A program made the position numbers and the translations under genes. Positions 48,403-58,476 of a stretch of 64,000 nt of DNA are shown here, piece after piece. The DNA comes from an uncultured Collinsella sp. (GTDB lineage Bacteria > Actinomycetota > Coriobacteriia > Coriobacteriales > Coriobacteriaceae): assembly GCA_959028445.1 (NCBI GenBank), contig CAUFRY010000001.1, positions 55,364 through 119,363 on the forward strand, given 5' to 3'. Numbering within the stretch: position 1 is the stretch's first letter; every line of letters begins with the position of its first letter. The notes below the pieces were generated by a model. That model saw only the letters and a list, made by a program, of their open reading frames with translations, was not told where the DNA came from and did no database searches.

Positions 48403-49557
48403 TTAGAAGCTACCGCGCTTCAGGAAGTCGGGAAGCTCGAACTGATCGTTGCCGAAGTTAGGAAGCTCGGTGCCACCGACGTTGCGGGTCGGAGCGGCCT
48501 GAGCCGGGCTGGTGGCCGGAGCGGTGCGCTGCGGCTCAGCGGAGGCAGCGGCCTTGCTCTGAGACTGCTGAGCAGCAAAGAGCTCGTCCTGACGGTTGAC
48601 GTTGGAGTCGGAGAAGCCCGTAGCGATGACGGTGATACGCACCTGATCGCCCAGGGACTCGTCGACAACGGTACCGAAGATGATGTTGGCCTCGGGGTCG
48701 ACGGCGTTGGCGACAACGTCGGCGGCGTCGCTGATCTCCTGGATGCCCAGGTCCTTGGAACCGGCGATGGAGAGCAGCACGCGTGTGGCACCATCGATGG
48801 AGCTCTCGAGCAGCGGGCTGGAGATGGCCTGCTGGGCAGCGTCGACGGCACGGGTATCCCCAGAAGAGGTACCGATACCCATCATGGCGGTACCGGCCTG
48901 CTTCATGATGGTCTTAACATCGGCGAAGTCCAGGTTGATGATACCGGGGACGGTGATGAGGTCGGTGATGCCCTGGGTGCCCTGGGAAAGGACGCCATCG
49001 GCAATCGCGAAGGCCTCGAGCATGGTAGTCTTCTTCTCGGCGATGTCGAGCAGCTTATCGTTAGGGATGACGATCATGGTGTCGACGCAATCGGAGAGGG
49101 TCTTAATGCCCTCCTCGGCGCTCTTCTTGCGCTTGCGGCCCTCGAAGGTGAAGGGCTTGGTCACGACGGCGACGGTCAGCGCACCGACCTCGTTCATCGC
49201 GATATCGGCAACGATGGGAGCAGCGCCGGTACCGGTGCCACCGCCCTCGCCGCAGGTGATGAACACCATGTCGGCACCAGCGAGCGCCTCGGCAATGTCG
49301 TCGCGGGACTCATCGGCAGCCTTGCGGCCAACCTCGGGGTTGGCGCCGGCGCCCAGGCCGCGGGTAAGGTCGGTGCCGATGTGCACCTTGATATCGGCAT
49401 CAGAGATCGCGAGTGCCTGAGCATCGGTGTTGATGGCAACAAACTCGACGCCGCGGATGCCCTCTTCGATCATTCGATTGACCGCGTTGGTACCGCCGCC
49501 GCCGACGCCGACCACCTTAATGACGGCAAGGTAGTTGTTGATCTCTGTCTCGTGCAT
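48403..49557 (-). CDS. ftsZ: Cell division protein FtsZ
   Basis: Tubulin-like GTPase that forms the division ring. The 384-residue protein has IKVVGVGGGGTNAVNRM at the nucleotide site, the tubulin signature GEGGGTGTGAAP, and the T7 loop NLDFADVKTIM with its catalytic acidic residue. A Ser/Ala/Pro-rich linker (about 310-365) precedes the C-terminal peptide ELPDFLKRGSF, the docking site for SepF and other partners. The ATG at 49557 is six bases after GGAGG; an in-frame ATG ten codons upstream lacks a site. It closes the dcw run and has its own terminator. Confidence 0.97.
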   Translation of the reverse strand: MHETEINNYLAVIKVVGVGGGGTNAVNRMIEEGIRGVEFVAINTDAQALAISDADIKVHIGTDLTRGLGAGANPEVGRKAADESRDDIAEALAGADMVFITCGEGGGTGTGAAPIVADIAMNEVGALTVAVVTKPFTFEGRKRKKSAEEGIKTLSDCVDTMIVIPNDKLLDIAEKKTTMLEAFAIADGVLSQGTQGITDLITVPGIINLDFADVKTIMKQAGTAMMGIGTSSGDTRAVDAAQQAISSPLLESSIDGATRVLLSIAGSKDLGIQEISDAADVVANAVDPEANIIFGTVVDESLGDQVRITVIATGFSDSNVNRQDELFAAQQSQSKAAASAEPQRTAPATSPAQAAPTRNVGGTELPNFGNDQFELPDFLKRGSF

Positions 49558-49756
49558 GTCGGTCCTCCGAACAAAGGTTATAGCCATAGCATGGGTCGAC
49601 CCCTGCGCACATTAACCTTCAGGTTGAAAGTAAATGCAAAGGTAAACCGTATTATGTTTGCACATTATGAACGTATCAGTCAAATAATTGACCGTGAAAA
49701 CCAAACAAACCAGATAAACGGCGTGGTATGGCCCCTCAACAAAGCATCAACCAGCG

Positions 49757-51013
49757 CTACGAGGTCGGAGCGTTCCTAAATGTATAGTTACCCGGAGAGC
49801 GCACATTGATATACGTTACGCCCTCTACCTGCGAAAGCAGCTTGGTGACTACGCGCTCCTTCTTGACGATATCGTTCGAATCGCCCAGCGACACCTCAAT
49901 GCCGTTATTGAGGTTTGCCGAGATGGCTTCGACCGAAGGCGTGGAAATATCCTTGACTTGTCCCAAGAACTCGCTCGAAAAACCACGCACATAATCCAAG
50001 CCAGCCTTAACGGCCTTGGAGCTCACTGCCTGGCCGGAAACCGGAGCGACATCCGCCGAGACATCAGTCAACAACACCGCGCCATAGTGCTTAGCGAGCG
50101 CCAGTGCGGCATCAATGCCGGTCAGGGTATTTGAGCCCTGCCCCGTCGTGATGACGTTGCCCTGGTCATCCACTTCGACCGACGTCGACAGCGGGGCGAT
50201 CCAGGTGTCATCATCCCCGATGGCCCAGGCAAGGTCATCGGAGCTGATATAGGCAATTGCAATGACCTTGCGCTCCATCGGCGTAATGATGAGCGTATGT
50301 GGGAACTGACGCTGGACATCCACGCCCGAGACCCACGGATTCTGCTTGAGGTCCTCGGTAATCTGGTCGGGATCGACGTTAAAAAGCGACGTTCCCTCGG
50401 GCAAATCGATCAGCTGGATAGCATCGTGCTTCGTCACATGCTCGCTGCCTTGAATCTGAATATCAGTGGCGGTAAACAATCCAGAGTTAATCACCACGAT
50501 AGCAACGACGACGAGCACGGCCAAGACGGCCAAAACGCCGCCCACGATTTTGCCTTTGCCTGTAACGACAGAAGCGGCGTCTGATGTTTTATTTGCCATC
50601 GCCCTAAGTAAAGACAACGGGTTGACGCCTTTTTTACCCGAAGGCTTCTTGGCGGTAGCCGGCACCGATGTCAGCGAGCGCGGTTTCGATGCGCCCAGCG
50701 TGCGACTCGGACGCGCCGCCTTAGTTCCTGTCGAGGGCTTAGGAGTTGCCATAGGACGGGCAGGCTTGGCGCCCATAACAGGCTTTGACGTCACCGAGGG
50801 ACGCGAGGACTTTTTTGCGGCCGGACGATTACCGAGCTGCGAGCCGACAACCGGACGACTGGTCTGTCGAGCATGCCCGACAGGCTTAGAGTGCGCGACG
50901 ATATTGCGTTGATGTTTGGCAGGCGCGCCGGAACGCCCTCCGGCGCGGCGGAAGGTGGGTTTCGATGCTCTAGAAACCGAGGAATTTAACTTCCGGTCTG
51001 AGCTCGATGCCAT
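49757..51013 (-). CDS. ftsQ: FtsQ/DivIB-type division protein with long basic N-terminal region
   Basis: A 418-residue bitopic membrane protein that links septal wall synthesis to the divisome. Residues 1-150 are a basic, Ala/Pro/Ser/Lys-rich cytoplasmic tail with repeated short motifs (KP, RPS, AKPARP). One helix follows (VGGVLAVLAVLVVVAIVVI), then the POTRA domain TATDIQIQGSEHVTKHDAIQLIDL and the beta domain. The tail is several times longer than in E. coli FtsQ. The ATG overlaps the last 44 bases of murB, with GGGAGG three bases upstream. The next gene is ftsZ; ftsA is absent. Confidence 0.85.
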   Translation of the reverse strand: MASSSDRKLNSSVSRASKPTFRRAGGRSGAPAKHQRNIVAHSKPVGHARQTSRPVVGSQLGNRPAAKKSSRPSVTSKPVMGAKPARPMATPKPSTGTKAARPSRTLGASKPRSLTSVPATAKKPSGKKGVNPLSLLRAMANKTSDAASVVTGKGKIVGGVLAVLAVLVVVAIVVINSGLFTATDIQIQGSEHVTKHDAIQLIDLPEGTSLFNVDPDQITEDLKQNPWVSGVDVQRQFPHTLIITPMERKVIAIAYISSDDLAWAIGDDDTWIAPLSTSVEVDDQGNVITTGQGSNTLTGIDAALALAKHYGAVLLTDVSADVAPVSGQAVSSKAVKAGLDYVRGFSSEFLGQVKDISTPSVEAISANLNNGIEVSLGDSNDIVKKERVVTKLLSQVEGVTYINVRSPGNYTFRNAPTS

Positions 51014-51881
51014 ACGCCTCCCTCACCTTTCCGTGCACATGTCTGATAACCGCGGCAACGTCATCGGCCGAGGCAGTTCCGTTATTAACGATAAAATTAG
51101 CGTGAACGGGCGAAACTTCCGCGCCGCCAATCGAAAAACCCTTTAATCCACAATCCTCGATAAGCTTGCCCACGCTCGCATCGGGCGGGTTGCGAAAGAC
51201 CGACCCGCAGGATGCGCGACCCATGGGCTGTGTACGCTTGCGCCTCGTCAGGTACCGCTCCATGCGCTCGCGAATGTCGGCCTTGGGCGCCGGTTTAAGC
51301 TTGAGCACGCACTCGAGGATGATCTCATTGCGGGGAAGGCTACATTCGCGGTAGCCCCAAGTGATCTCGGACCCCGCATAATGCTTGATACCGGATGCCG
51401 GGTCAAACGTTACGACATCCTCAACCAGCGAGCCAATCCACTCGGTCCGTGTGCCGGCATTCATAGATATCGCACCGCCAACCGAGCCAGGGATGCCAAC
51501 GGCAAACTCAAGGCCCGAGAGGCTACGCGACAGGGCATCGTTGACCAGGCGCGCAAACATCACGCCCGCACCGACCGTCAGCGTACAACCGTCATCAGCA
51601 ACAACCGTGCGCTGAAACTCACGTCCGAGCGAAATGACGGCGCCGCGATAACCGCCATCGGCAACCAGCAGATTGGAGCCCTTGCCGATGATGACCCACG
51701 GCACCTGCTCGCGATCGAGCACCGCCACGGCGCGGCGAAGGGCATGATAGCTATGGCACGTCACAAAGAGGTCGGCCTTGCCACCGATACGATAGCTCGT
51801 ATGACGCGCAAGGCGCTCGTCCTCGATCACATCCGTGTCGATCATGCCCGAGAGCGCCATGACGGCGTTAAACAGACCCAT
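50970..51881 (-). CDS. murB: UDP-N-acetylenolpyruvoylglucosamine reductase
   Basis: FAD enzyme that makes UDP-MurNAc for peptidoglycan. The 303-residue protein has HTSYRIGGKADLFV, VIIGKGSNLLVADGGYRG (FAD site), GIPGSVGGAISMNAGT, and the catalytic serine in GRASCGSVFRNP. HANFIVNNGTASADDV near the end holds the last catalytic segment. It is a type IIb-like MurB without the type I insertion. It starts six bases after murC with only a weak ribosome site, so it may depend on coupling. Its end overlaps ftsQ. Confidence 0.94.
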   Translation of the reverse strand: MGLFNAVMALSGMIDTDVIEDERLARHTSYRIGGKADLFVTCHSYHALRRAVAVLDREQVPWVIIGKGSNLLVADGGYRGAVISLGREFQRTVVADDGCTLTVGAGVMFARLVNDALSRSLSGLEFAVGIPGSVGGAISMNAGTRTEWIGSLVEDVVTFDPASGIKHYAGSEITWGYRECSLPRNEIILECVLKLKPAPKADIRERMERYLTRRKRTQPMGRASCGSVFRNPPDASVGKLIEDCGLKGFSIGGAEVSPVHANFIVNNGTASADDVAAVIRHVHGKVREAYGIELRPEVKFLGF

Positions 51882-51886
51882 TAGAC

Positions 51887-53305
51887 TTAAGCGTCTTTCT
51901 TGGCAGTCAGATACTCAATGAACTCGGGACCGACGGTCGTAACGTCACCAGCACCCATAGTGAGCAGCAGGTCGCCCTCGCCCACCATCTGCTCGAGCTC
52001 CTGATTGAGCTCAAGACGGCTGGAGCAGTACACGACCTCCTTGCCAGGATGCTTGGCGCGCACGGTATCGGCGAGCATCTTAGAGGTAACACCCGGAATG
52101 GGCATCTCGCCAGCCGAGAACACATCAATCAGCAGCAGTTTATCGGCATTGGCAAATGCATCGGCAAAGTCGTCGCACAGGGCCTGCAGGCGCGAATAAC
52201 GGTGCGGCTGGAACACGACGTCGACATGCTTGTAGCCCAGCGACGAAGCGGCAGCAAGCGTCGCCTTGATCTCGGTGGGGTGATGGCCGTAATCATCGAC
52301 CACGGTGATGCCATCGATATCGCCCACGTGGGTAAAGCGACGGCGGACGCCCTCAAAGCTCGAGAGCGCCTTGGCGGCGGCGTCGATGTCAAGGCCCAGG
52401 ACATGGGCGACGGTGAGCACCGCCGTGGCGTTGAGCATGTTGTGGCGACCGGGATTGCTCTTGATCTCCACGGCATGCTCAGTGCCGTCCTCAAAGCGAA
52501 CGATAAAGTCACTCTGGATGCCTTTGACATCCGGGTGCATGCAGACGATGTCGTTGCTCTCGGCAAAGCCGTAGGAAAGCACGTGACGGCCCGTCGACTT
52601 GGCGAGCTCGACCAGATGCGGGTCCTCACCGCAGACGATGACGGTGCCGTCCTCGCCCACCAGGCTCATGAATTTGGCGAAAGTCGCTTCGATCTCCTCG
52701 ATACCCGAGTAGTGATCGAGGTGGTCGGCCTCGACGTTGGTCACAATGACCACGTTGGGGTTCAGGAACAGGAAGGAGCTGTCGGACTCGTCGGCCTCGG
52801 CGACAAAGTAGTCGCCCGAGCCGTTCTTGCCGTTCGTGTCATAGCCCTCGACGATGCCACCGATCAGGAAGCTCGGATCCAGACCCATGCGGTCGAGCAT
52901 GGTGGCGCACATCGAAGACGTGGTGGTCTTGCCGTGCGTGCCGGCAACAGCGACGGTAGTGTAGCCGTGGCCCAAGGCAGAGAGCATCTTGGCACGGGGC
53001 CACACGGGAATACCAAGCTCGCGAGCGCGCACGAGTTCAGGGTTGGACTCCGGAATAGCGGTGGAGACAACAACCACGTCGGGCTTGACCTCGTCGATCG
53101 TGGCGGCCTCATGGCCCACATGTACCTTCACACCAGCGCGGGTAAGCTGGCGGATATAACGTGACGTCTTAAGGTCGGAGCCGGTAACGGCATAACCGCG
53201 CTCGTGCAGAACGAGGGCGATGCCGCTCATGCCGGCGCCGCCGATACCGATAAAGTGGGCGCTCTTAAACTCGGGCGCGGAGGTTGCAGTCTGGGAATCA
53301 GCCAT
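51887..53305 (-). CDS. murC: UDP-N-acetylmuramate--L-alanine ligase
   Basis: Adds L-alanine to UDP-MurNAc. The 472-residue Mur ligase has the UDP-binding HFIGIGGAGMSGIALVLHERGYAVTGSDLK, the P-loop VAGTHGKTTTSSM, the central EADESDSSFLFLNP and the C-terminal VVDDYGHHPTEIKATL. These distinguish MurC from the other ligases. The ATG at 53305 has GGAGTA nearby at seven bases; the longer frame upstream is not conserved. It lies in the usual place between murG and murB. Confidence 0.96.
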   Translation of the reverse strand: MADSQTATSAPEFKSAHFIGIGGAGMSGIALVLHERGYAVTGSDLKTSRYIRQLTRAGVKVHVGHEAATIDEVKPDVVVVSTAIPESNPELVRARELGIPVWPRAKMLSALGHGYTTVAVAGTHGKTTTSSMCATMLDRMGLDPSFLIGGIVEGYDTNGKNGSGDYFVAEADESDSSFLFLNPNVVIVTNVEADHLDHYSGIEEIEATFAKFMSLVGEDGTVIVCGEDPHLVELAKSTGRHVLSYGFAESNDIVCMHPDVKGIQSDFIVRFEDGTEHAVEIKSNPGRHNMLNATAVLTVAHVLGLDIDAAAKALSSFEGVRRRFTHVGDIDGITVVDDYGHHPTEIKATLAAASSLGYKHVDVVFQPHRYSRLQALCDDFADAFANADKLLLIDVFSAGEMPIPGVTSKMLADTVRAKHPGKEVVYCSSRLELNQELEQMVGEGDLLLTMGAGDVTTVGPEFIEYLTAKKDA

Positions 53306-53402
53306 GTGCTCGTGTACTCCTTGCGTAAACACTGCCTGTAACCCGTTAACTGTACCGCACCTACCGCATCAGCGCGAGGGCGACCGACGATATCCCGTCT
53401 AA

Positions 53403-54518
53403 CTAACGCAAACCCTCTACCGCATCCGCCAGAAGAGCGGCGGCCCTATCCTGAGCCAGACCACGCGCCGCCTGACGCATGGCGTCGCGCGCCGCCGCGT
53501 CATCGACCAGGTGCAGCAGTTCATCGGCAAAGGCAGAACCGTCGATATCGGCATCGGCGCAGAGCACGCCGGCCCCAGCGTCGACCAGATAACGGGCATT
53601 GGTGGTTTGGTGGTCGGCCGTCGCATGCGGGTACGGCACGAGCACCGAAGGCACGGCGAGTGCAGCGATCTCGGCCACGCTCGATGCGCCCGAACGCGAG
53701 AGCACCAAATCGGCAGCAGCCAGCATATCGCCCATGTTGTCGATGTAAGGCTGGACGCGGTAACGCTTCGCCTCCTCGGGCGTCAGCGCCAAAGCGCGCT
53801 CGGTCTCCTCAAAGCCGTCGGCACCCGTCGAATGCAACACATAGAGGTTCTTGCGCGAAAGCAGCTCGTTTTTGAGCGAAGCCACACGCTCGTTGAGGTG
53901 CTGGGCGCCAAGTGAACCGCCAAAGACGAGCAGCAGCGTAGCGTCCTCGGGAACGCCAAGTGCCTTGCGGCCGCGAGCGCGATCGCCCTCGATCACCGAG
54001 CGACGTACGGGGTTGCCGGTCATGAGCACGTGGTCAGGGTCACCTTCGCGCTCAAAGACCGAACGCGCTGCCGGCACCGAGATGCACACGCGGGCGGCGT
54101 GGGAGTTCATCATCTTGTTGGCCAGGCCCGGAACAGAGTTCTGCTCATGCAGCAGATACGGAACGCCCGCGCCCTTGCACCACCCCAGCAGCGGAACCTC
54201 GACATAGGCACCAAAACCAATGGCGGCATCGGGCTTGCCGACCTTTGAGAAATGACTGGCGAGCGCACGCTTGGCTTTGTTGACACGCCACAGCGAGGTC
54301 AGCGCCGTCCAAGGACGGGAGCGGTCGAAGCCCGTGACCGTAATGGGCACAAAATCAAACCCAGCCTCGGGGACCAGACGACCCTCGAGCTTGCGCGACT
54401 GGCCCACGAACACAACGTGGTGGCCACGGTCACGCAGCTCTTCGGCCAAGGCGAGCGCGGGGTTGATGTGCCCGGCCGTGCCGCCGGCTGCAATAGCAAC
54501 GGTCATTTTATCGGTCAT
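53403..54518 (-). CDS. murG: UDP-GlcNAc--lipid I GlcNAc transferase
   Basis: Converts lipid I to lipid II on the inner membrane face. The 371-residue GT-B enzyme has VAIAAGGTAGHINPALALAEEL, the MurG stretch GFGAYVEVPLLGWCKGAGVPYLLHEQNSVPGLAN, GGSLGAQHLNE and the C-terminal SRSGASSVAEIAALAVPSVLVPYPHATADHQ that binds UDP-GlcNAc. The ATG follows AGGGACTACC. It overlaps the ftsW end by 11 bases, showing tight coupling. Confidence 0.96.
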   Translation of the reverse strand: MTDKMTVAIAAGGTAGHINPALALAEELRDRGHHVVFVGQSRKLEGRLVPEAGFDFVPITVTGFDRSRPWTALTSLWRVNKAKRALASHFSKVGKPDAAIGFGAYVEVPLLGWCKGAGVPYLLHEQNSVPGLANKMMNSHAARVCISVPAARSVFEREGDPDHVLMTGNPVRRSVIEGDRARGRKALGVPEDATLLLVFGGSLGAQHLNERVASLKNELLSRKNLYVLHSTGADGFEETERALALTPEEAKRYRVQPYIDNMGDMLAAADLVLSRSGASSVAEIAALAVPSVLVPYPHATADHQTTNARYLVDAGAGVLCADADIDGSAFADELLHLVDDAAARDAMRQAARGLAQDRAAALLADAVEGLR

Positions 54519-56028
54519 GGTAGTCCCTTCGTACACGCGGTCCCTGGTCGTCGGTACGCAGACGCGCCGACGGGTCCGAGTTCAAATCGATTCGATTATA
54601 TCCGCCGCCCGCGTTGCGAGGGCTGGGGCGCTGAGGACGACCTTGCGGCGCCGTTCGCTGACGCGGGCGGGCTGCCGGCTCGGTCGCAGAGCCATCCAGG
54701 ACGGTAAAACCGTTACGCGAAGATCGCTCGCCGCGCACGTGGGGCACGCCGGCGGTACTCTCATCCATAACGGCAAAGCTCTCGCGGCGGCGGTCATACT
54801 CATCGCGGCGGGCGCTCTCGTACGAAACGCGCAGGATCAATCCGGCAAGCATAAGCGACACAATAATCGACGAACCGCCGTAGCTAATAAACGGCAACGG
54901 TTTGCCCGTCATGGGAAACACGTTGAGGATGCCCAGCGCGTTAATCAAAAACTGCACTGCGAGAATGACCGCGGAGCCAGACGCCATAAGCGCGCCCCGG
55001 CGATCGGTCGCCTGCTCGGCAATGCGAAACGCCGAGTAGATCAGCATCGCAAACACCAAGAAGAACAGCACGGTTCCGACAAAACCGACTTCCTCGCCAA
55101 TGATGGCCAGGATGTAGTCATTGTGCGCCTCGGGCAGATACGAGTACTTCATGGTTGAGTTGCCGATGCCACGGCCGAACAGACCGCCCGAGGCAAAGGC
55201 CATAATGGCAAGCGTGGCCTGATAGCCGTCACCATACTCGTCGGCCCAAGGGTTCAAGGCAACCTGAATACGCACCATACGGTACGGCTCTGCGACAAGC
55301 GCAATCACGATCACGAGAATGCCGAAGATTAGCACGCCGATGATAAATCTGGGGTCGAGACCCGCAAACAACGCCATGCACATGAGGGTCAACAGGATGA
55401 TCAGGACAGTACCGAAATCGGGCTGGATAAAGATCAGAAAGAGCGAAATGCCCAGGTAGATGCCCATCTTGCGAAGGAATTCGTTGATGTTGCCACCGGG
55501 CGAAAAGAAGCGATCAAGCATGATGGCCGAATACGCAATGGCAAATGGCTTTAAAAACTCGGAAGGCTGGAACTGAATACCGGCGATGTTAAGCCAGCGC
55601 GTGGCGCCACGGCTGCCGCTGCCCACCAAGAACACCAGAAACAGTAGCCCTATCATGCCTATGAGGAAGATCCTGAGCACATCCTCCCCAAACCAGCTGT
55701 CCGGCAAAACGCGCACGATGGCAATCAGCGCCAGAACACCGACCACGGCAAACGCGGCCTGTCGACCCAGAAAAAACGTCGCCGAGCCATTCTCGTGCAG
55801 CGCCTCGACCGAAGACGCCGAGTACACCATCAGCAGGCCAAAGCATACCAAGGTAAACAAGCAGGCCATGAATATCAAACGGGGGCGCATGATACGGGCG
55901 GGAACGCCGGCAATATAGCGTTCGCTAAACGACTGCCCGCCGCGACCGGAACGCGGTGTGCTGCGCCGCGAGGAAGCACGGTCCGAGTCGGGCCTCCTCA
56001 TACCTTGTCGGGGGCTCTCCTCTCTCAC
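54508..56028 (-). CDS. ftsW: Septal peptidoglycan glycosyltransferase FtsW
   Basis: SEDS-family polymerase working with FtsI at the septum. The 506-residue protein has a basic 45-residue N-tail, ten helices (about 50-405) and a long charged C-tail of about 100 residues. Key stretches are LNIAGIQFQPSEFLKPF, LIFIQPDFGTVLIILLT (with the conserved Asp), HNDYILAIIGEEVGFVG and PMTGKPLPFISYGGSSIIV. I prefer the GTG at 56028, six bases after AGGGG that follows the murD stop; a TTG lies two codons upstream and an ATG 15 bases downstream. Confidence 0.93.
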   Translation of the reverse strand: MREESPRQGMRRPDSDRASSRRSTPRSGRGGQSFSERYIAGVPARIMRPRLIFMACLFTLVCFGLLMVYSASSVEALHENGSATFFLGRQAAFAVVGVLALIAIVRVLPDSWFGEDVLRIFLIGMIGLLFLVFLVGSGSRGATRWLNIAGIQFQPSEFLKPFAIAYSAIMLDRFFSPGGNINEFLRKMGIYLGISLFLIFIQPDFGTVLIILLTLMCMALFAGLDPRFIIGVLIFGILVIVIALVAEPYRMVRIQVALNPWADEYGDGYQATLAIMAFASGGLFGRGIGNSTMKYSYLPEAHNDYILAIIGEEVGFVGTVLFFLVFAMLIYSAFRIAEQATDRRGALMASGSAVILAVQFLINALGILNVFPMTGKPLPFISYGGSSIIVSLMLAGLILRVSYESARRDEYDRRRESFAVMDESTAGVPHVRGERSSRNGFTVLDGSATEPAARPRQRTAPQGRPQRPSPRNAGGGYNRIDLNSDPSARLRTDDQGPRVRRDYHDR

Positions 56029-56037
56029 CGGCAACCC

Positions 56038-57444
56038 CTATTCCATTTGCGATTTCGCCGCAGCGGCAAGCTGGGCCACATAGTCCTTAAACACGCGGCC
56101 GCGCTCCTCATAGCCCGAGAACTCATCGAACGAAGAGCAGGCAGGAGAAAGTAAGATCACGTCGCCACGGCTCGACAGCGAACGGGCGACGTCCACGGCA
56201 TCGCGCAGGTCATCCGCCTGGGCGATATCCACATCGCCGTCGACATCGGCCTCGTCCATAGCGGCGGTGAAACGCTCGCGCGCATCGCCAAAGCAGACGA
56301 CCGAGCGTACGTTATCCATAACAACGCGCGCGAAGTCCGTGAGCGGCGTGCCCTTATCGTGGCCGCCGAGCAGCAAGATCACGTCGTCATCGGGAAATGC
56401 CGTCAGTGCCTTCTCGACCGCATCGGTGTTGGTCGCCTTGGAATCGTTGACGTAGCGCACGCCGTCAATCTCGCCACACGGCTCCACGCGGTGCTCGAGC
56501 GGCTGGAACGAGGCAAGACCGCGGCAGACACCATCGACATCGGCACCGACCGCCAAGGCAGCCGTGGCGGCGCACAGGGCATTGATAACATTGTGATGGC
56601 CCGAGATCTTGAGCTCGGATGTAGCGATGAGCGGGGTCTCGACGCCCTTCAGGCGCACGACCATCTTGCCGTCGCGCACAAAGGCGGCATCCTCGCCCTC
56701 AGGCTCGTCAAAGGCAACCTTGCAGATGCGACGACCCGGCGTGTAGATGTACTCATCGAACTCGTGAATGCCGGCGTCTTCGACGTCGACAACCGCCAGA
56801 TCGTCATCGACCATATTGTCAAACAGTTTGATCTTGGCAAGCGCGTAGTTCTTATGGCTCTTATGCCAGCCCAAGTGGTCGGGAGTGATGTTGAGCAGCA
56901 CCGCCACGCGGGGGTGGAGCTCGGTTGTCGTAGCAATCTGATAGCTCGAGAGCTCAGCCACAAACCACTCGTTGTGGGCTCGGCCGTCAATCTCGTTGAC
57001 CGGCGGCTCGCCGATGTTGCCGACAGCAACGCTGGCCTCGCCGGCAGCCTTAAGCAGATAATCAGCCAGCGACGTGGTGGTCGTCTTGCCGTTGGTGCCC
57101 GTGATGGCAATCCAGTTATCGGGCGACAGGCGATAGGCAAACTCGGGCTCACCCATAATCTGGGCGGCATGCTCGCGCCCGGCCTTAAAGAAGCCCGAGA
57201 ACTCCGAGATGCCCGGGCACGTCACGCATACGTCATAGGCGCCCTCGACCTGTTCGGTCCCATAGACAAACGACGCACCAGCAGCCTCGAGCGCACGCGT
57301 GGCGTCATTGGGTTCAGAGGTGCCACCGCCATACACGGTAACGGCACTTACGCGCTCGGGATGTGCCAGCGCCCAGCGGGCGACATCGAGACCGGATTTG
57401 CCCTGACCCAAAACGAGCAGGCTAAAGACATCAGCAAGAGGCAT
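56038..57444 (-). CDS. murD: UDP-N-acetylmuramoyl-L-alanine--D-glutamate ligase
   Basis: Adds D-glutamate to the growing peptide stem. The 468-residue Mur ligase has the N-terminal LLVLGQGKSGLDVARWA, the P-loop IAITGTNGKTTTTSLADYLL, VAELSSYQI, NITPDHLGWH and VNDSKATNTDAVEKALTAF, then ILLLGGHDKG near the C-terminus. GQGKSG and DSKATN are MurD-specific. It starts nine bases after mraY and precedes ftsW. Confidence 0.96.
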   Translation of the reverse strand: MPLADVFSLLVLGQGKSGLDVARWALAHPERVSAVTVYGGGTSEPNDATRALEAAGASFVYGTEQVEGAYDVCVTCPGISEFSGFFKAGREHAAQIMGEPEFAYRLSPDNWIAITGTNGKTTTTSLADYLLKAAGEASVAVGNIGEPPVNEIDGRAHNEWFVAELSSYQIATTTELHPRVAVLLNITPDHLGWHKSHKNYALAKIKLFDNMVDDDLAVVDVEDAGIHEFDEYIYTPGRRICKVAFDEPEGEDAAFVRDGKMVVRLKGVETPLIATSELKISGHHNVINALCAATAALAVGADVDGVCRGLASFQPLEHRVEPCGEIDGVRYVNDSKATNTDAVEKALTAFPDDDVILLLGGHDKGTPLTDFARVVMDNVRSVVCFGDARERFTAAMDEADVDGDVDIAQADDLRDAVDVARSLSSRGDVILLSPACSSFDEFSGYEERGRVFKDYVAQLAAAAKSQME

Positions 57445-57453
57445 GAAAGACCA

Positions 57454-58473
57454 CTATCCCAACTGGAAGAACAGGGCAAGGCCTACGGCACCAAAGGCAG
57501 CAGCGATAATCCAAAAACGGATGACGACCTTGGTCTCGGCCCAGCCCTTCTTTTCGAAATGATGATGGATGGGCGCCATAAGGAAGACGCGCTTGTGCGT
57601 AAAGTGGAAGTAGACAACCTGAATCATGACCGACAGGGTCTCAACGATAAACAGGCCGCCGATGATGAGGGAGACGACCTCGGTGTTGGTCATGATGGAC
57701 GTGCAGGCAAACGCGGCGCCTAGGGCAAGCGAGCCGGTATCGCCCATAAAGATGCTCGCCGGATAGCAGTTGAACCACAGAAAGCCCAAGCAGGCACCGG
57801 CACACGCGGTGCAGAAGATGGACAGGTTCACGTCTCCGTGCAAAAACGCCATGGCAGCCATGGCGAGCATGGCAATCATGGAGGTGCCGCCAGCAAGACC
57901 GTCAAGGCCATCGGTCAGGTTCACGGCATTAGAAAGACCGGCGATCATCAGCCAGCAAAAGACAATGTAGAGCCACGGGAACGAAAGGCCGCAGATGGTG
58001 GTCGAAAGCACGCCAAGGTCAATCGTCAGGCCGCCGGGAAAACGAATCTCGGGGGCGACGCCGCACCAGTTAACGGCAAGTACCGTAAAGGTGACACAGA
58101 TAATGGTTAGGCCGATCATCTTGGCATGAGGCGTCAGACCGAGCGAGCGCCCATGCGTAACGGAGGTCAGGTCGTCGATCAGGCCCAGCACGCCTGTCGC
58201 CAGCGTGGCGAGCAGCACGAGCACGAGCTCGGTGGTGAGCTTGCCCATCAGCAGGCAGGTCAGCGAAATCGCGACGAGAATGACAACGCCACCCATGGTG
58301 GGCGTTCCCTGCTTAACCAAATGACGCTTGGGGCCGTCGGCACGAACCTGCTGGCCGATACCCTCGACCTTAAGTAGCTTGATCCACCACGGCATGAGCA
58401 GCAGCGCAATGGCAGCGGCGATGCCAAGCCCCAAAAAAGCCTGATACGTTGGATACGAGGGATTGCCGAACAT
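57454..58473 (-). CDS. mraY: Phospho-N-acetylmuramoyl-pentapeptide transferase
   Basis: Makes lipid I by transferring phospho-MurNAc-pentapeptide to undecaprenyl phosphate. The 339-residue protein has ten helices, with KQGTPTMGGVVILVAI, LGLIDDLTSVTHGRSLGLTPHAK (the Mg-binding Asp pair), NLTDGLDGLAGG and FNCYPASIFMGDTGSLALGA, and the C-terminal HHHFEKKGWAETKVVIRFW. All are diagnostic. The start is ATG four bases after the murF stop. Confidence 0.97.
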   Translation of the reverse strand: MFGNPSYPTYQAFLGLGIAAAIALLLMPWWIKLLKVEGIGQQVRADGPKRHLVKQGTPTMGGVVILVAISLTCLLMGKLTTELVLVLLATLATGVLGLIDDLTSVTHGRSLGLTPHAKMIGLTIICVTFTVLAVNWCGVAPEIRFPGGLTIDLGVLSTTICGLSFPWLYIVFCWLMIAGLSNAVNLTDGLDGLAGGTSMIAMLAMAAMAFLHGDVNLSIFCTACAGACLGFLWFNCYPASIFMGDTGSLALGAAFACTSIMTNTEVVSLIIGGLFIVETLSVMIQVVYFHFTHKRVFLMAPIHHHFEKKGWAETKVVIRFWIIAAAFGAVGLALFFQLG

Positions 58474-58476
58474 GGG